Below, one piece after another: positions 1-9,560 of a stretch of 64,000 nt of DNA. The stretch covers positions 186,001 to 250,000 of the forward strand of contig CAWCSA010000013.1 of assembly GCA_963798015.1 (NCBI GenBank), written 5' to 3'. Below the pieces are notes generated by a model, which was not told the DNA's origin, did not search any database, and saw only the letters and a list, made by a program, of their open reading frames with translations. A program made the translations under genes and the position numbers. Each line of letters starts with the position of its first letter. Position 1 is the first letter of the stretch. Source of the DNA: Roseiarcus sp963798015 (GTDB taxonomy: Bacteria > Pseudomonadota > Alphaproteobacteria > Rhizobiales > Beijerinckiaceae).

Positions 1-71
1 AGAACCGCATGCAGTTCTTCCACGAGATTCTCGGATTTCTGGACGAATCGGACCCAATGGCCCTGAAGTAG
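1..71 (+). CDS. C-terminal end of an unidentified protein (partial)
   Basis: The reading frame enters from the left edge and ends at the TAG at 69-71. Only about 22 residues are visible, ending in ...FLDESDPMALK. The pattern (aromatic-rich helix followed by a short polar tail) would fit the last helix of an alpha/beta hydrolase or S9-type peptidase, but this is too short to assign. It lies 181 bases upstream of infA on the same strand. Confidence 0.5.
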   Translation, partial: NRMQFFHEILGFLDESDPMALK

Positions 72-252
72 CTCGGTCTGACGGGCGCGCCCGACAAACT
101 AAGCCAGAGACGCGCCGCGTTTGACTGAATTCAAAGGTATTCGATCTAACAGCCTCGCGATGGTATGACAGTCTGCCGCTGACGTGCTAGGGGCCGTCAG
201 CGCCGCCGTCTCCGCTCGCCTTTGGCGGCGCGCCGACGCAACAAGGAGCCTT

Positions 253-471
253 ATGTCGAAAGAAGAATTGCTTGAGTTCCCCGGATTCGTCGTCGAATTG
301 CTGCCCAACGCAACCTTTCGCGTCAAACTTGAGAACGACCACGAAATCATTGCTCACACCGCGGGCAAGATGCGTAAGAACCGCATTCGCGTGCTGGCCG
401 GCGATAAGGTGCTCGTGGAGATGACGCCCTACGATCTGACCAAAGGGCGCATTACCTACCGCTTCAAATGA
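253..471 (+). CDS. infA: Translation initiation factor IF-1
   Basis: A 72-residue protein starting MSKEELLEF and made of one OB-fold S1-like domain. The conserved segments are NATFRV, HTAGKMRKNRIRV and YDLTKGRITYR. IF-1 binds the A site of the 30S subunit and works with IF-2 and IF-3 in initiation. The ATG at 253 is chosen over a longer in-frame start at 184 because it gives the exact family length and has AAGGAG at 243-248 just upstream. Its stop overlaps the ATG of the next gene (ATGA, 468-471), which implies translational coupling in an infA-maf-yacG operon typical of alphaproteobacteria. Confidence 0.97.
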   Translation: MSKEELLEFPGFVVELLPNATFRVKLENDHEIIAHTAGKMRKNRIRVLAGDKVLVEMTPYDLTKGRITYRFK

Positions 472-1136
472 CCTTGACGCTCGGGCGGGGCGACGATCGC
501 TCTGCTCCGCACTCGGGCCTCCGTCTGGTGCTCGGGTCCGCTTCGCCGCGCCGGCTTGCGCTCCTGGCGCAGATCGGCGTGAGGCCCGACGCAATCCTGC
601 CGGCCGAGATCGACGAAACGCCACGCGCCCGCGAGGAGCCGCGCGCGCTCGCCGAACGGCTGGCCAGCGAGAAGGCGCTCGCCTCGGCGGCGATCGCTGG
701 AAACCGAGCGAATCTCGCCCCCTGCCTGACGCTTGCGGCCGACACGGTGGTTGGCGTCGGCCGACGCATCTTGCCGAAGTGCGAGACGCGCGAGGACGCC
801 GAGCTGTGCCTCGATCTCTTGTCCGGCCGCGGCCATCGGGTCTTTACCGGCCTCGCGGTGGTCACGGGCGAGGGCGCCGTTCGGCGTCGGCTGGTCGAGA
901 CCCGCCTCCGGTTCAAGCGCCTGTCTCGCAACGAGGTCGAGGCCTATCTGGCGAGCGCCGAATGGCGCGGCAAGGCCGGCGGCTATGCGATTCAGGGCCT
1001 CGCCGGCGCCTTCGTCGAGCGGCTAGTCGGCTCCTATTCCAACGTCGTCGGCCTGCCGCTGGCCGAAACCGTCGCGCTCCTCAGCGGCCAAGGCTATGAT
1101 GCCCATCGTCGCTGGAACGCGAGCCTCGTTCAATGA
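468..1136 (+). CDS. maf: Maf-family nucleoside triphosphate pyrophosphatase
   Basis: A 222-residue Maf protein. It has the N-terminal signature LGSASPRRLALL (about residues 22-33), the catalytic-type segment LAADTVV (about 88-94), and GGYAIQG and GSYSNVVGLP near the C-terminus. Maf enzymes hydrolyse non-canonical or pyrimidine nucleoside triphosphates to the monophosphate and pyrophosphate in house-cleaning. About 15 extra residues precede the usual start, but the ATG overlapping the infA stop supports this start. It overlaps yacG by 4 bases at its 3' end. Confidence 0.93.
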   Translation: MTLTLGRGDDRSAPHSGLRLVLGSASPRRLALLAQIGVRPDAILPAEIDETPRAREEPRALAERLASEKALASAAIAGNRANLAPCLTLAADTVVGVGRRILPKCETREDAELCLDLLSGRGHRVFTGLAVVTGEGAVRRRLVETRLRFKRLSRNEVEAYLASAEWRGKAGGYAIQGLAGAFVERLVGSYSNVVGLPLAETVALLSGQGYDAHRRWNASLVQ

Positions 1137-1345
1137 AAGCCGACGACAACAAGCCCGCCATAAAGCGACCGAGCTTAAACAAGAGTAATCGGCCCTGCCC
1201 GATCTGCGGCAAGCCACGCAGCGAGCCTTATGACCCGTTCTGCTCGAAGCGCTGCGCCGACGTCGACCTGCATCGCTGGCTGAAGGGGAGCTATGTCATT
1301 CCCGGCGCCAACGCCAAGCGTGAGCCCGGCGACGAGGAGGGGTAG
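1133..1345 (+). CDS. yacG: DNA gyrase inhibitor YacG
   Basis: A 70-residue zinc-ribbon protein. Four cysteines in the pattern CPIC...FCSKRC bind one zinc (about residues 22-41), followed by the conserved DVDLHRWL and YVIPG. YacG binds GyrB and inhibits gyrase in E. coli. The ATG overlaps the maf stop (ATGA), completing the three-gene operon. The acidic tail EPGDEEG is normal for the family. Confidence 0.95.
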   Translation: MKADDNKPAIKRPSLNKSNRPCPICGKPRSEPYDPFCSKRCADVDLHRWLKGSYVIPGANAKREPGDEEG

Positions 1346-1719
1346 CCCTTAGGAAGGGCTTGCTGCGTTCGGGCCAGACCCCGCGGCGCGCCAGCGGCTC
1401 TGCATTGGGATGGGGTCGGTTCGGCTCCTGTTCGACGGCAGGTCGGTCGCCCATCGGGTCGATTTGGATTTTCTTGGCACCTCGCCGTTTCGCTACAAAT
1501 ACCCCCGATTCTGAGGGTTGGATTTACTTGGATTTCCTTGGATTCTCTCGTCCGAAACGAGACTTATCAATAGGTTACACGGGAATTTCCGCGAAAGTTT
1601 TTTCATGCCGCTTTTTCCCCTTGGTGGGCAGCGCCGGAACGGGAGTCCACGGTCAAGGGCATGAAAAAGCGCAGAATTGTTCATGGGGCAAGCTTAGCTC
1701 AGTTTCTGCTTTTTAGCAA
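1346..1719 (+). other. Intergenic stretch with 10-bp-periodic TTGGATTT repeats
   Basis: There is no convincing gene in these 374 bases. Two clusters of a 10-bp repeat are visible. At 1464-1483 TTGGATTTTC is followed by TTGGCACCTC. At 1518-1547 TTGGATTTAC, TTGGATTTCC and TTGGATTCTC sit head to tail. A 118-codon open frame spans part of it but its composition is not protein-like. Confidence 0.55.
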
Positions 1720-1813
1720 TTGATTGTCGTGCAAGTGTCGGTAGCAGACGATATGTCCGGTTTAGGTAGCGCACGATCTGTCCGGTAGATCCGGCCCTTT
1801 TTGGAGGGGTTGG

Positions 1814-2986
1814 ATGCGCTGGACAGAAGCCCTTCAGGGTGTGCGCATGACGGTGTTTTTGAACGTTCTGAACCGCTGGGAATCGGCGGAGCTGAACCAG
1901 GAAGAGGCGGCTGAGTTGCTCGGCGTGAGCGAGCGGACGTTCCGGCGCTGGACGCGGCGTTACGAAGAGGAAGGCGAGGCTGGGCTTGTCGACCGCCGGC
2001 TCGGCCAGGCGTCGGGCAGGCGGGTTCCCGCCGATCGGGCGGAGGAAGTGGAGCGGCTTTACCGCGAGCGCTACCAGGGTTTTACGGTCAAGCACTTCCA
2101 CGAGCATCTGATCAAGGATCACGGCTTCGGCTGGGGCTACACCTGGACGAAGCTGCATCTTCAGTGGGCGGGCGTTGTGGCGAAGGCGCCGCGCAAGGGC
2201 GCCCACCGGCGCAAGCGCGAGCGGCGGCCACTGCCGGGCATGATGCTGCACCAGGACGGCTCGCGCCACGAATGGCTCGAGGGCCAGCCGGCGCTCGACC
2301 TGATCGTGACGCTCGACGATGCGACGGGGGCGATCTATTCGGCCTTTCTCATCGAGGAGGAGGGCACGGCCTCGACCTTCCGGGCGCTGAAGGAGGTTTT
2401 CGCCGAGCACGGCCTGCCGATGAGCCTCTATACGGATCGCGGCTCGCACTATTTCCGCACCACCAAGGCCGGCGAGATCGACCGCGGCTCACCGACCCAG
2501 GTCGGGCGAGCCCTTGAGCAGCTCGGAATCGAGCATATCGGGGCTTTCTCTCCCCAGGCCCGTGGCCGTTCGGAACGGATGTTCGGCACGCTTCAGGGCC
2601 GGCTGCCCAAGGAGCTCCGGCTCGCCGGCATAACCGATGTGGAGGCGGCCAACGCCTTCATCCGCGACCGCTATCTGCCGGAACACAACGCCCGCTTTGC
2701 GGTCGATCCGGCCGGCGAGGGTTCAGCCTTCACGCCGATCCCTGGCGTCAATCTCGATGAGATCCTGTGCGTGCAGGAGGAGCGTCAGGTCATGAACGAC
2801 AATTGCGTGTCCTACCGGACGCTGAAACTGCAGATCCCCGAAAGCCCGATGCGGCCCCATTTCGTCAAGGCGCGGGTCAAGGTCCACGTCTACCCCGACG
2901 GCTCCCACGCCCTCTTCCACGGGCCCCGCTGCATCGGCCGATATGACCAGAACGGAGCGATCAGAGATGCGAAAAACGCCGCTTAA
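1814..2986 (+). CDS. ISNCY-family transposase (DDE, rve core)
   Basis: A 390-residue transposase. The N-terminal helix-turn-helix (about residues 25-60, ELLGVSERTFRRW) is followed by an integrase-like catalytic core. Candidate catalytic residues are D148 (LHQDGS), D208 (YTDRGSHYF) and E254 (GRSERMFGT). The C-terminus holds a beta-rich domain (KARVKVHVYPDG). The start has GGAGGGG at about 1803-1809. The frame is intact, so the element may be active. IS481 and ISNCY share this general layout; the helix-turn-helix plus the NxxCVSY tail favours ISNCY. Confidence 0.88.
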   Translation: MRWTEALQGVRMTVFLNVLNRWESAELNQEEAAELLGVSERTFRRWTRRYEEEGEAGLVDRRLGQASGRRVPADRAEEVERLYRERYQGFTVKHFHEHLIKDHGFGWGYTWTKLHLQWAGVVAKAPRKGAHRRKRERRPLPGMMLHQDGSRHEWLEGQPALDLIVTLDDATGAIYSAFLIEEEGTASTFRALKEVFAEHGLPMSLYTDRGSHYFRTTKAGEIDRGSPTQVGRALEQLGIEHIGAFSPQARGRSERMFGTLQGRLPKELRLAGITDVEAANAFIRDRYLPEHNARFAVDPAGEGSAFTPIPGVNLDEILCVQEERQVMNDNCVSYRTLKLQIPESPMRPHFVKARVKVHVYPDGSHALFHGPRCIGRYDQNGAIRDAKNAA

Positions 2987-3009
2987 ATCCGCTCGGCGGC
3001 GAAGCCCCC

Positions 3010-3053
3010 GTGGACGGGGTGGACAAGCCTCCGGCTTGCCCACCCCGCCCACG
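3010..3053 (+). terminator. Long GC hairpin after the ISNCY transposase
   Basis: A near-perfect stem: CGTGGACGGGGTGG...CAAGCC pairs with GGCTTG...CCACCCCGCCCACG around a TCC loop. It lies 24 bases after the transposase stop and inside the element. There is no U-tract, so it may act as a barrier or mRNA-stabilising hairpin rather than a classical terminator. Confidence 0.5.
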
Positions 3054-3325
3054 AGGCAGAACAGAACCAGAAGAAGCGGACATATGATGGGCTACCAAAA
3101 CCGGACAACTTAATTCGCTATCGACATTGATTGTCGTGCAAGCGTCACCTTTCGGCCAACCCGTCTCAGTCGAAATTGGCTGCTCCAGGGTTTGGCAACC
3201 ACCTCAGTGTCGAAAGTCTTGGTCGCCAAAGGGAACAGCGATCGCCTCAGAAGATTATGCCTGATTCAGGATCCGCGGAATTGAAGTATGCTCGGCCTAG
3301 CTCAGCGCTCCCAAGGAGGACGACG

Positions 3326-4723
3326 ATGAACGACACTCCGAACGGGACGAAGGACACCAGAATCGGCAAGCTCACCTTCGAGAGTGGCTATCCGTCCGTC
3401 GAAACCGTCCAAAAGCTCTACGACGAAATGGACTTTCAGCGCGCGTGCCAAGCCTACCTTTGGGGCATCCCAGCCGTTGGCCTGAACGAATGGCAAAAGG
3501 CACATTTCAATGTCTTCAAGGGGAAGAGCGGCGAGATGCTCTCCTACCTCGACTTCGCCGAGAAGCTTGGGATTCTGACCCCGAACTACACGACACCCTA
3601 CATCGCGACATTCATTGATCTCGAAAAGAGCGGCCCGACAGTCATCGAAATTCCGCCCGGCCTCATGGCGGGCATGATCCTCGATGGCTGGCAGCGCGTT
3701 CTCGCTGATCTTGGCGTCGTTGGACCGGATCAAGGGAAAGGCGGCAAGTATCTCGTTCTCCCGCCGGGCCACGAATCGGTCGCGCCCCAGGGCCACTACG
3801 TCACGCAGTCGCCGAGCCGCATTGTGCTCGGCGGCGTCCGGCTCCTCGGCGCGGACAAGGAGAAGGCGATCGCCGAACTGATCCCCGGCATCAGGACCTA
3901 TTCGTGGACGCCGAAAGCGCAAGGCGCGCCGACGCCTGTTCGCAAGGCGGGCGACGTGAAATGGAGCCAGATGCTGCCGCGCGGAATGGCCTATTGGGAG
4001 AGCCTCAACGATTTTATTCAGCGTGATCCGATCATGGAGCGCGACCGGCTGATCCTGGCGCAACTGAAATTTCTCGGCATCGAAAAAGGCAAACCCTTCC
4101 GCCCGGACGAACGACAAAGGAAAATTCTCGAAGAGGGGGCGATTGTCGGCGAGGCGATGGCCAAGGCCAACACGTCTGACAAGCGGGTCGAGCCGCCGTT
4201 CTGGCCGGGCACGCGCTGGAAGCACGCTCTCGTTGTTTCAGTGGACCAGCGGGCGCCGAATTATGACCAACTCGACGAGCGCGCCGCCTGGTTCTATGAG
4301 GCGGTCGTCATTTCGAAGGGCATGCTGACCCGAACGCCCGGCGTCGGACAGCGCTACATCGCGTCCTACAAAGATTCGGGCGGCCGATGGTTGAACGGGA
4401 GCAACACCTACAAGCTTCACGTCTCCGCCAATCCGCCGGTGAAGCAATTCTGGTCGGTCACTTATTACGACGAAGACACCCGGCGGATGGCCGCGACCGC
4501 GCAGGGCAGGCCGGACATTTCCTCGCGCAAGGAAGGCATCGTCAAAAATAGCGACGGGTCGATCGATGTCTATTTCGGCCCGAAGGCGCCGGAAGGCCAC
4601 GAGGCCAACTGGGTCCAGACTAATCCGAGCAAAGGCTGGTTCACCTACTTCCGTTTCTACGGGCCGACGGAGGCGTTCTTCGACAAGTCGTGGGCGCTGC
4701 CCGATTTCGAAAAGGTCAACTGA
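3326..4723 (+). CDS. DUF1254/DUF1214 domain protein
   Basis: A 465-residue soluble protein. The DUF1254 region spans about residues 35-180 (AYLWGIPAVG, LTPNYTTPYIATFIDL, PGLMAGMILDGWQR). The DUF1214 region is near the C-terminus (VSANPPVKQFWSVTYYD, YFGPKAPEGHEANWVQT, GWFTYFRFYGP). No signal peptide is seen. The function of the family is not known. The ATG at 3326 is preferred over a frame open to 3131 because AAGGAGG precedes it by a few bases. A diverged second copy follows 37 bases downstream but is broken. Confidence 0.85.
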   Translation: MNDTPNGTKDTRIGKLTFESGYPSVETVQKLYDEMDFQRACQAYLWGIPAVGLNEWQKAHFNVFKGKSGEMLSYLDFAEKLGILTPNYTTPYIATFIDLEKSGPTVIEIPPGLMAGMILDGWQRVLADLGVVGPDQGKGGKYLVLPPGHESVAPQGHYVTQSPSRIVLGGVRLLGADKEKAIAELIPGIRTYSWTPKAQGAPTPVRKAGDVKWSQMLPRGMAYWESLNDFIQRDPIMERDRLILAQLKFLGIEKGKPFRPDERQRKILEEGAIVGEAMAKANTSDKRVEPPFWPGTRWKHALVVSVDQRAPNYDQLDERAAWFYEAVVISKGMLTRTPGVGQRYIASYKDSGGRWLNGSNTYKLHVSANPPVKQFWSVTYYDEDTRRMAATAQGRPDISSRKEGIVKNSDGSIDVYFGPKAPEGHEANWVQTNPSKGWFTYFRFYGPTEAFFDKSWALPDFEKVN

Positions 4724-5250
4724 GGCCATCGTCGAAAGCCCGAAAAAGGAGGGTCATGTCATGACCGAACCGTCGCGCTTCGACGCGCTCGCTAATCTTC
4801 CATTTGAAAAAAATCGGCCGACCTCGGCGACGGCGCAGGCCCTTAAGGATGAACTCGTCTTCCAGCGCGCAACGCAGACTTATCTGTGGGCGATGCCGCT
4901 CATCAACACGCTCGGCATGAAGGTCGGCGCGGAAGAAAAGTTCGGGACCGGCTATAATATCATGACGATCTGGTCGAAGCGGCTCGACGCCAAGACCCAC
5001 ATCACGACACCCAATTCGGACCTGATCTACGGGATCACGTTCGCCGATCTGAGCAAGACCGGGCCATTGGTCATCTAAGCGCCGCCGAACCTTCAGGGCA
5101 TCCTGCTCGACTTCTGGCAGCGCCCGATTCCAGTCGATGGCGGCCAGTTTTTTGGCGATCTTGGCCTACCCGGCCCGGATGGGGGCAAAGGAGGCAAGTT
5201 CCTCGTTCTCCCGCCCGGCTACGACGCGAAGCCGCCCGAAGGCTGTTATA

Positions 5251-6409
5251 CCAAAGGTCATAACGACCGACCGATGTGGGCCCAGTCTCGCATTCCGATG
5301 GATGTGACGCGTTCGGGATCGGTGGTGAGATTGCGCCATGCGTTGCAGGCGGCGTCGACGATGGCGTCGTAGTTTTCGAAGACGGTGTTGGAGAGCCAGT
5401 TCTGGCGCACATACTGCCAGACGTTCTCGACCGGGTTCAGTTCCGGAGCGCGGGAAGGCAGGAAGATCGGCGTGATGTTTTCGGGCATGTCGAGCTTGCC
5501 CGTGATGTGCCATCCGGCCCGGTCCAGCAGCAGCGCGGCGTGGGCGCCCGGAGCGATGTTGCGCGCGATTTCGTCGAGGTGAAGCTGCATCATCTCGGTG
5601 TCGGCGTAGGGCAACGCCAAGGCGGCTCCGACGCCCCGCGCCGGGCAGATCGCGCCGAACAGATAGGCGTTGGCGTAGCGCTGATCGGCGGGCTGTCGCG
5701 GTCGCGTTCCGCGCCTCGCCCATTGGCGGACAAGGCCGTTCTTCTGGCCGATTCGGGCCTCATCCTGGAACCAGATTTCGACCGGCGTCGCCTCGGGCAG
5801 GCCTTCGAGATGAGCCGTCAGCGCGCGCGGAAAGTTTTTTTGAAAGCCTCGACGATCCGCTCGTCCTGCGCCGGATGACGCGGCCTTGCGCTTATGTGCG
5901 AGAAGCCGATCTTGTGCAGGAGTTTCCCGACATAGCGGGGATGAAAGTCGACGCCGAACCGCTCGGCGATGACCCGCTTGAGATCGACCCGCCGCCAGCG
6001 CACGACCCCGTCTTTTGCCCGATCCGGGCCGGCTTCCACGATCTGCGAAAACGCCGCCATCTGCTCTTCCGACAGGCGCGGCTTGGGGCCATCCGTCCAG
6101 TTGTCGATCAGGCCCTCCGGCCCCGACGCGTTGAAGCGATGGACCCAATCGCGCAGCGTCTGGCGATCCATGCCGCCGATCTTCGCCGCCGACCCGCGAT
6201 CCATTCCATCCCGAACCGCAGCCAGTGACAGAAGCCGACGGCTCTGGTTGACGGTCTTCGACCGCCGGGCCAAACCCCGAATCTCCTCGACCGAGTAGTC
6301 CTCTCGCAACCTCACCGCTGACGGCATGGCCCAATCCTCCATGCCGCCTTGAATCAGACCAGACCCAATTCGGGAATCCCCCCCGTGAGTCAGCCGGCGG
6401 GGCCTTTGG
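5251..6409 (-). mobile_element. IS630-family insertion sequence
   Basis: The ends are CCAAAGG...CCTTTGG, each bordered by TA (5249-5250 and 6410-6411). This matches the TA target duplication of IS630/Tc1 elements. The length is 1,159 bp. It holds a two-frame transposase on the minus strand and interrupts the second DUF1254 gene. Confidence 0.85.
5258..6342 (-). CDS. IS630-family transposase, two overlapping frames
   Basis: The first frame (6342 down to 5818) begins MEDWAMPSAV and carries the helix-turn-helix part (GGMDRQTLRDWVHRF) and the linker KPRLSEEQ. The second frame continues to 5258 with the DDE core: WFQDEARIGQK, LLLDRAGWH and PELNPVENVWQY give the D, D, E residues. A run of seven A on the coding strand (positions 5841-5835) lies in the overlap within AFKKTF, so programmed ribosomal slippage could join the frames. 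This arrangement is known in IS630 elements. Confidence 0.85.
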
Positions 6410-7440
6410 TATTAGGTCTATCGCTCGGGGACGAACAGCCTCTTCGTCTTCTTGCGCTCCTTCTACAAGGATCCAAAGGACACCAGGCCTGCCGTCGATC
6501 TGATGAAGCAGACGAAAATCTACCCGCTGGGCAAACAGGCGTCCGCCAAGCCGATGGCGTTTCACGAAGGGTCAGGTCAATCGCTGAACATGCTGCCGCG
6601 TTCGGACGCCAGCGCATTCGAACAGCTCAAGGAGCTGCTCGACGTTGAGGGAAGCCATCTTGCCGGGCCGGACTGGCTCGGCATGCTCGCAGGTCTCGGG
6701 ATCATCGCCAAAAAGCCATTCGCGCCCGACCAAAGGACCGGCTCGATCCTCGGCGACGCCGCGAAGACCGCCTATAATATGAGTCGTGTCGTCGGCCTCG
6801 AGCCGGGCGTGCACGGCGCGGATTTCCGCGTCTTCCCAGATCGGAAGTGGCTCAATCCGATCAACAATATGAAGGGTCGCTGGCCCAACGCCGGGAACGA
6901 CCTCAGCTTCCTCGTGTCCGACGGCGGATATCGCGACCTCGACGCACGCTTCTGGTTTTTCACCGACTATTATTCGATCAGCCCCGGCATGGTGTCGATG
7001 ACGCCAGGCAAGGGTGCTTTCTACATGATCGCGTTTGAAGACGCGGACGGCCATGCGCTCGACGGCGACATCACCTACCGAGTCAATCTGCCCGCCGACA
7101 TCCCGGCGCGGTTGTTCTGGTCCGTCACGCTCTACGAGGCCGAGAACGCCTCCGGCCTCGCCAACGGGCGGCCGTTTCCCTCGCTCGGCAAGCTCGACCA
7201 GCCTGCGCAAAATTCGGATGGAAGCACAGAGCTTTAAATCGGGCCGAAAGCGCCAGACGGCAAAGATGGCAACTGGCTCGCTACCGCACCCGGACGCGGA
7301 TTTTTCGTGATCCTTCGCCTCTATGTGCCGGAACGGCCCGCGCTGGACTTCAGCTGGAAGCCTGGCGACATTGAGCGGCTGAAATAGCGCGGACGCAACG
7401 TCCGCAGGGTCGAACCGCTTCAGCCGATTTACCCTCGGCC

Positions 7441-9560
7441 CTAAAACCCGCCCTCGACGCAGCGAAGAGCGAAGGCGTACTGGCGGGCGACGTCGTCGAG
7501 CCGGTCGTAGCGGCCCGACGCGCCCGCATGGCCGGCGTCCATTGCGGTCCGCAACAGAATTGGGCCGCCGTCGGTCATTGTCGCGCGCAGGCGGGCGACC
7601 CATTTGGCGGGCTCCCAATAGGTCACCCGCGGATCGGCCAGGCCGGCGAGCGCCAGGATCGCCGGATAAGGCTGAGCCCGCACGTTGTCGATCGGGCTGT
7701 AGGCGCGGATGGTCTCGAACGCCGCCTTGTCGTGGATCGGATCGCCCCATTCCAACCATTCGGGCGGGGTGAGCGGCAGGCTGGCGTCAAGCATTGTCGC
7801 CAGCACGTCCACGAACGGCACGTCGGCAATGATTCCGGCGAACAGGTCTGGCGCGAGATTGGCGATCGCACCCATCAGCATGCCGCCGGCGCTGCCGCCC
7901 TGCGCTACGACTTGACTCTTGCTGGTAAAGCCTTCGGCGACGAGGAAGCGGACGGCGGCCAGGAAGTCGCCGAACGTGTTCGGCTTCTTGCCGAGCTTTC
8001 CGTCCTCGTACCAATGCCAGCCTTTGTCGGCGCCCCGCGCACATGGGCGATCGCGAACACGAAGCCGCGGTCGACCAGCGAGAAGCGGTTAGTCGCGAAG
8101 CTCGCCTCGGCCGCATAGCCGTAGGCGCCGTAACCAGTGATGAACAGCGGCGCTGACCCGTCGAGCTTCACGTCGCGCTTATAGAGCAGCGAGACCGGCA
8201 CGCTCTCGCCATCCTCGGCAGGCGCGAAGACCAACCGCGCGACATAGGCCTTTGGATCGAAGCCGCGCGGCATTTCCTGCCGCTTGACGAGACTCCGGCG
8301 CCGGCTCACGACATCGTAATCGTAAGTCTCCTGCGGCGTCGCTGGCGAAGCGTAGCTGAAGCGGATGAGCGAAGTGTCGAATTCATAGACCGGCTCGAGC
8401 CGGAGGAAATAGGTCTCCTCGTCAAAGGCAATCTCGTGCGATTCCCCGCTTTTCAGGTCGAAGACAACGAGATGCGGCCGGCTCATCTCGCGCATGAGCA
8501 ATACGAGTTGGTCTCTGAACAGCGTTGCGTCGGCGATGAAGCGTCCGTCGCGCTTCGGCACGAAATCGCGCCAGTTTGTCTCCTGCGGCGCATCGCGCGG
8601 CGCCACGACGATCTTGAAGTCGGGCGCGTCCGCATTGGTGCGTATCAGGAAACGATCGCCGTGATCCATCACCTCGTAGTGTAGCCCCGGGCGGCGCGGC
8701 GCGATGAGGCGGGGCGGAGCAGTCGGATGATCGAGCTCCACAACCAGGGCTTCCGAAGCGTCGTGGCCGTGCACCGAAATAATGGCCGCACGGCCGAGAC
8801 GGGTCGGCTCGATGCCGATGAACCAGGCCGGGTCGGCTTCCACGAAGATCTGGACATCGCCGGTCTGCGCGGTCCCCAGGCGATGCAGCATGACACGGCA
8901 AGGGCGATGGCTCTCGTCCTGCTCGACGTAGAGAAACGCCTGTGAATCCCGTGCCCAGACGATGTCGCCGGTCGCTCCGACGACACGATCGGCAAGATCC
9001 GTCTCGTGCTCAAGATCACGGACCGCAATTGTCAGCATCTCGGAGCCGAGGTCGTCGGAGGACCATGCGAATTTTGAATGATCGGGTGACCGGCGCCCGC
9101 CCGCGAGATGAAAAAACGCCTTTCCCTCAGCGCGCGCATCGCCGTCGATGAGCACTGTCTCTTCGCCACCTTCGCGAGGCTTGCGGCAATAAATTCGGCG
9201 TTGGCCGCCGGCACGAAAGCGCGAGTAATAGGCCCACGGCCCGTCGACTTGGGGCGGCTCGCTGTCATCCTCTTTGAGGCGCGCGCGCATTTCGCGCTTG
9301 AGCTCTTTCTGCAGGCCGAGCGTCGGCGCCATGACCGCGTCGGCATAGGCGTTCTCAGCCTCGAGGAGAGTCCGGATGTCGGCCGGCAGGCGGGTCGGAT
9401 CGCGTAGTACCTCGCGCCAATTGTCGGCCCGAATCCAGGAATAGTCGTCTATCCACGAAAGGCCGTGCGCGGAGAACGTTAGGGGCCGGGCCTCGGCTCG
9501 GGGCGGCGCCGGGATCGGGGCTTGCGAGCCCGGTCCGCGCGCCGATCGCTTGCTGGTCAT
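7441..9560 (-). pseudogene. ptrB: Oligopeptidase B (S9A prolyl oligopeptidase), single frameshift
   Basis: About 705 residues of S9A peptidase. The N-terminal part has the seven-bladed propeller (YSWIRADNW, YYSRFRAGGQ, WARDSQAFLYVEQDE). The alpha/beta hydrolase part has LFITGYGAYG, AHVRG, the nucleophile motif GGSAGG (Ser codon 7891-7893), an Asp in ALAGLADPRVTYWEP and His in DAGHAG. PtrB cleaves short peptides after Arg or Lys. A single base is missing in the C/G-rich run at about 8031-8040, between AHVRG and ADKGWHWYEDG, shifting the frame before the catalytic triad. Everything else is intact, so a sequencing error is possible. Its ATG overlaps the end of the HAD gene upstream (ATGA). Confidence 0.85.

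Larger units (their letters stand above)
1736..3126 (+). mobile_element. ISNCY/IS1202-like insertion sequence (complete)
   Basis: The element begins TGTCGGTAGC and ends GCTATCGACA. A strong inner inverted repeat, TGTCCGGTTT..., is at 1754-1784 on the left and 3077-3107 on the right, with about 26 of 31 positions matching. The same 16 bases, TTGATTGTCGTGCAAG, flank both sides (1720-1735 and 3127-3142), which reads as an unusually long target duplication. One full-length transposase gene lies inside. The element length is 1,391 bp. The ISNCY placement comes from the transposase; the IS1202-type subgroup is inferred from the long duplication. Confidence 0.8.
4761..7387 (+). pseudogene. Second DUF1254/DUF1214 gene, inactivated by nonsense codons, frameshift and IS630
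   Basis: A paralogue of the gene at 3326-4723 begins MTEPSRF at 4761 with AAAGGAGGG upstream. It has four independent lesions. A TAA at 5076-5078 replaces a residue in the motif LVI-APPNLQG. An IS630 element occupies 5251-6409. The frames on the two sides do not match even after the element and one TA are removed, so a base is missing or gained near the junction. A second TAA lies at 7235-7237, before the still recognisable IGPKAPDGKDGNW. The relic ends at TAG 7385-7387. The number of hits indicates long-standing loss of function. Confidence 0.88.

Noticed and set aside
1346..1720. A tRNA after yacG, as in many relatives
   Set aside because: No cloverleaf can be drawn; no GTTCRA T-arm with a matching acceptor stem was found.
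3302..4225. 307-codon minus-strand frame opposite the first DUF1254 gene
   Set aside because: Antisense shadow of a well-conserved gene; no ribosome site and no motif.
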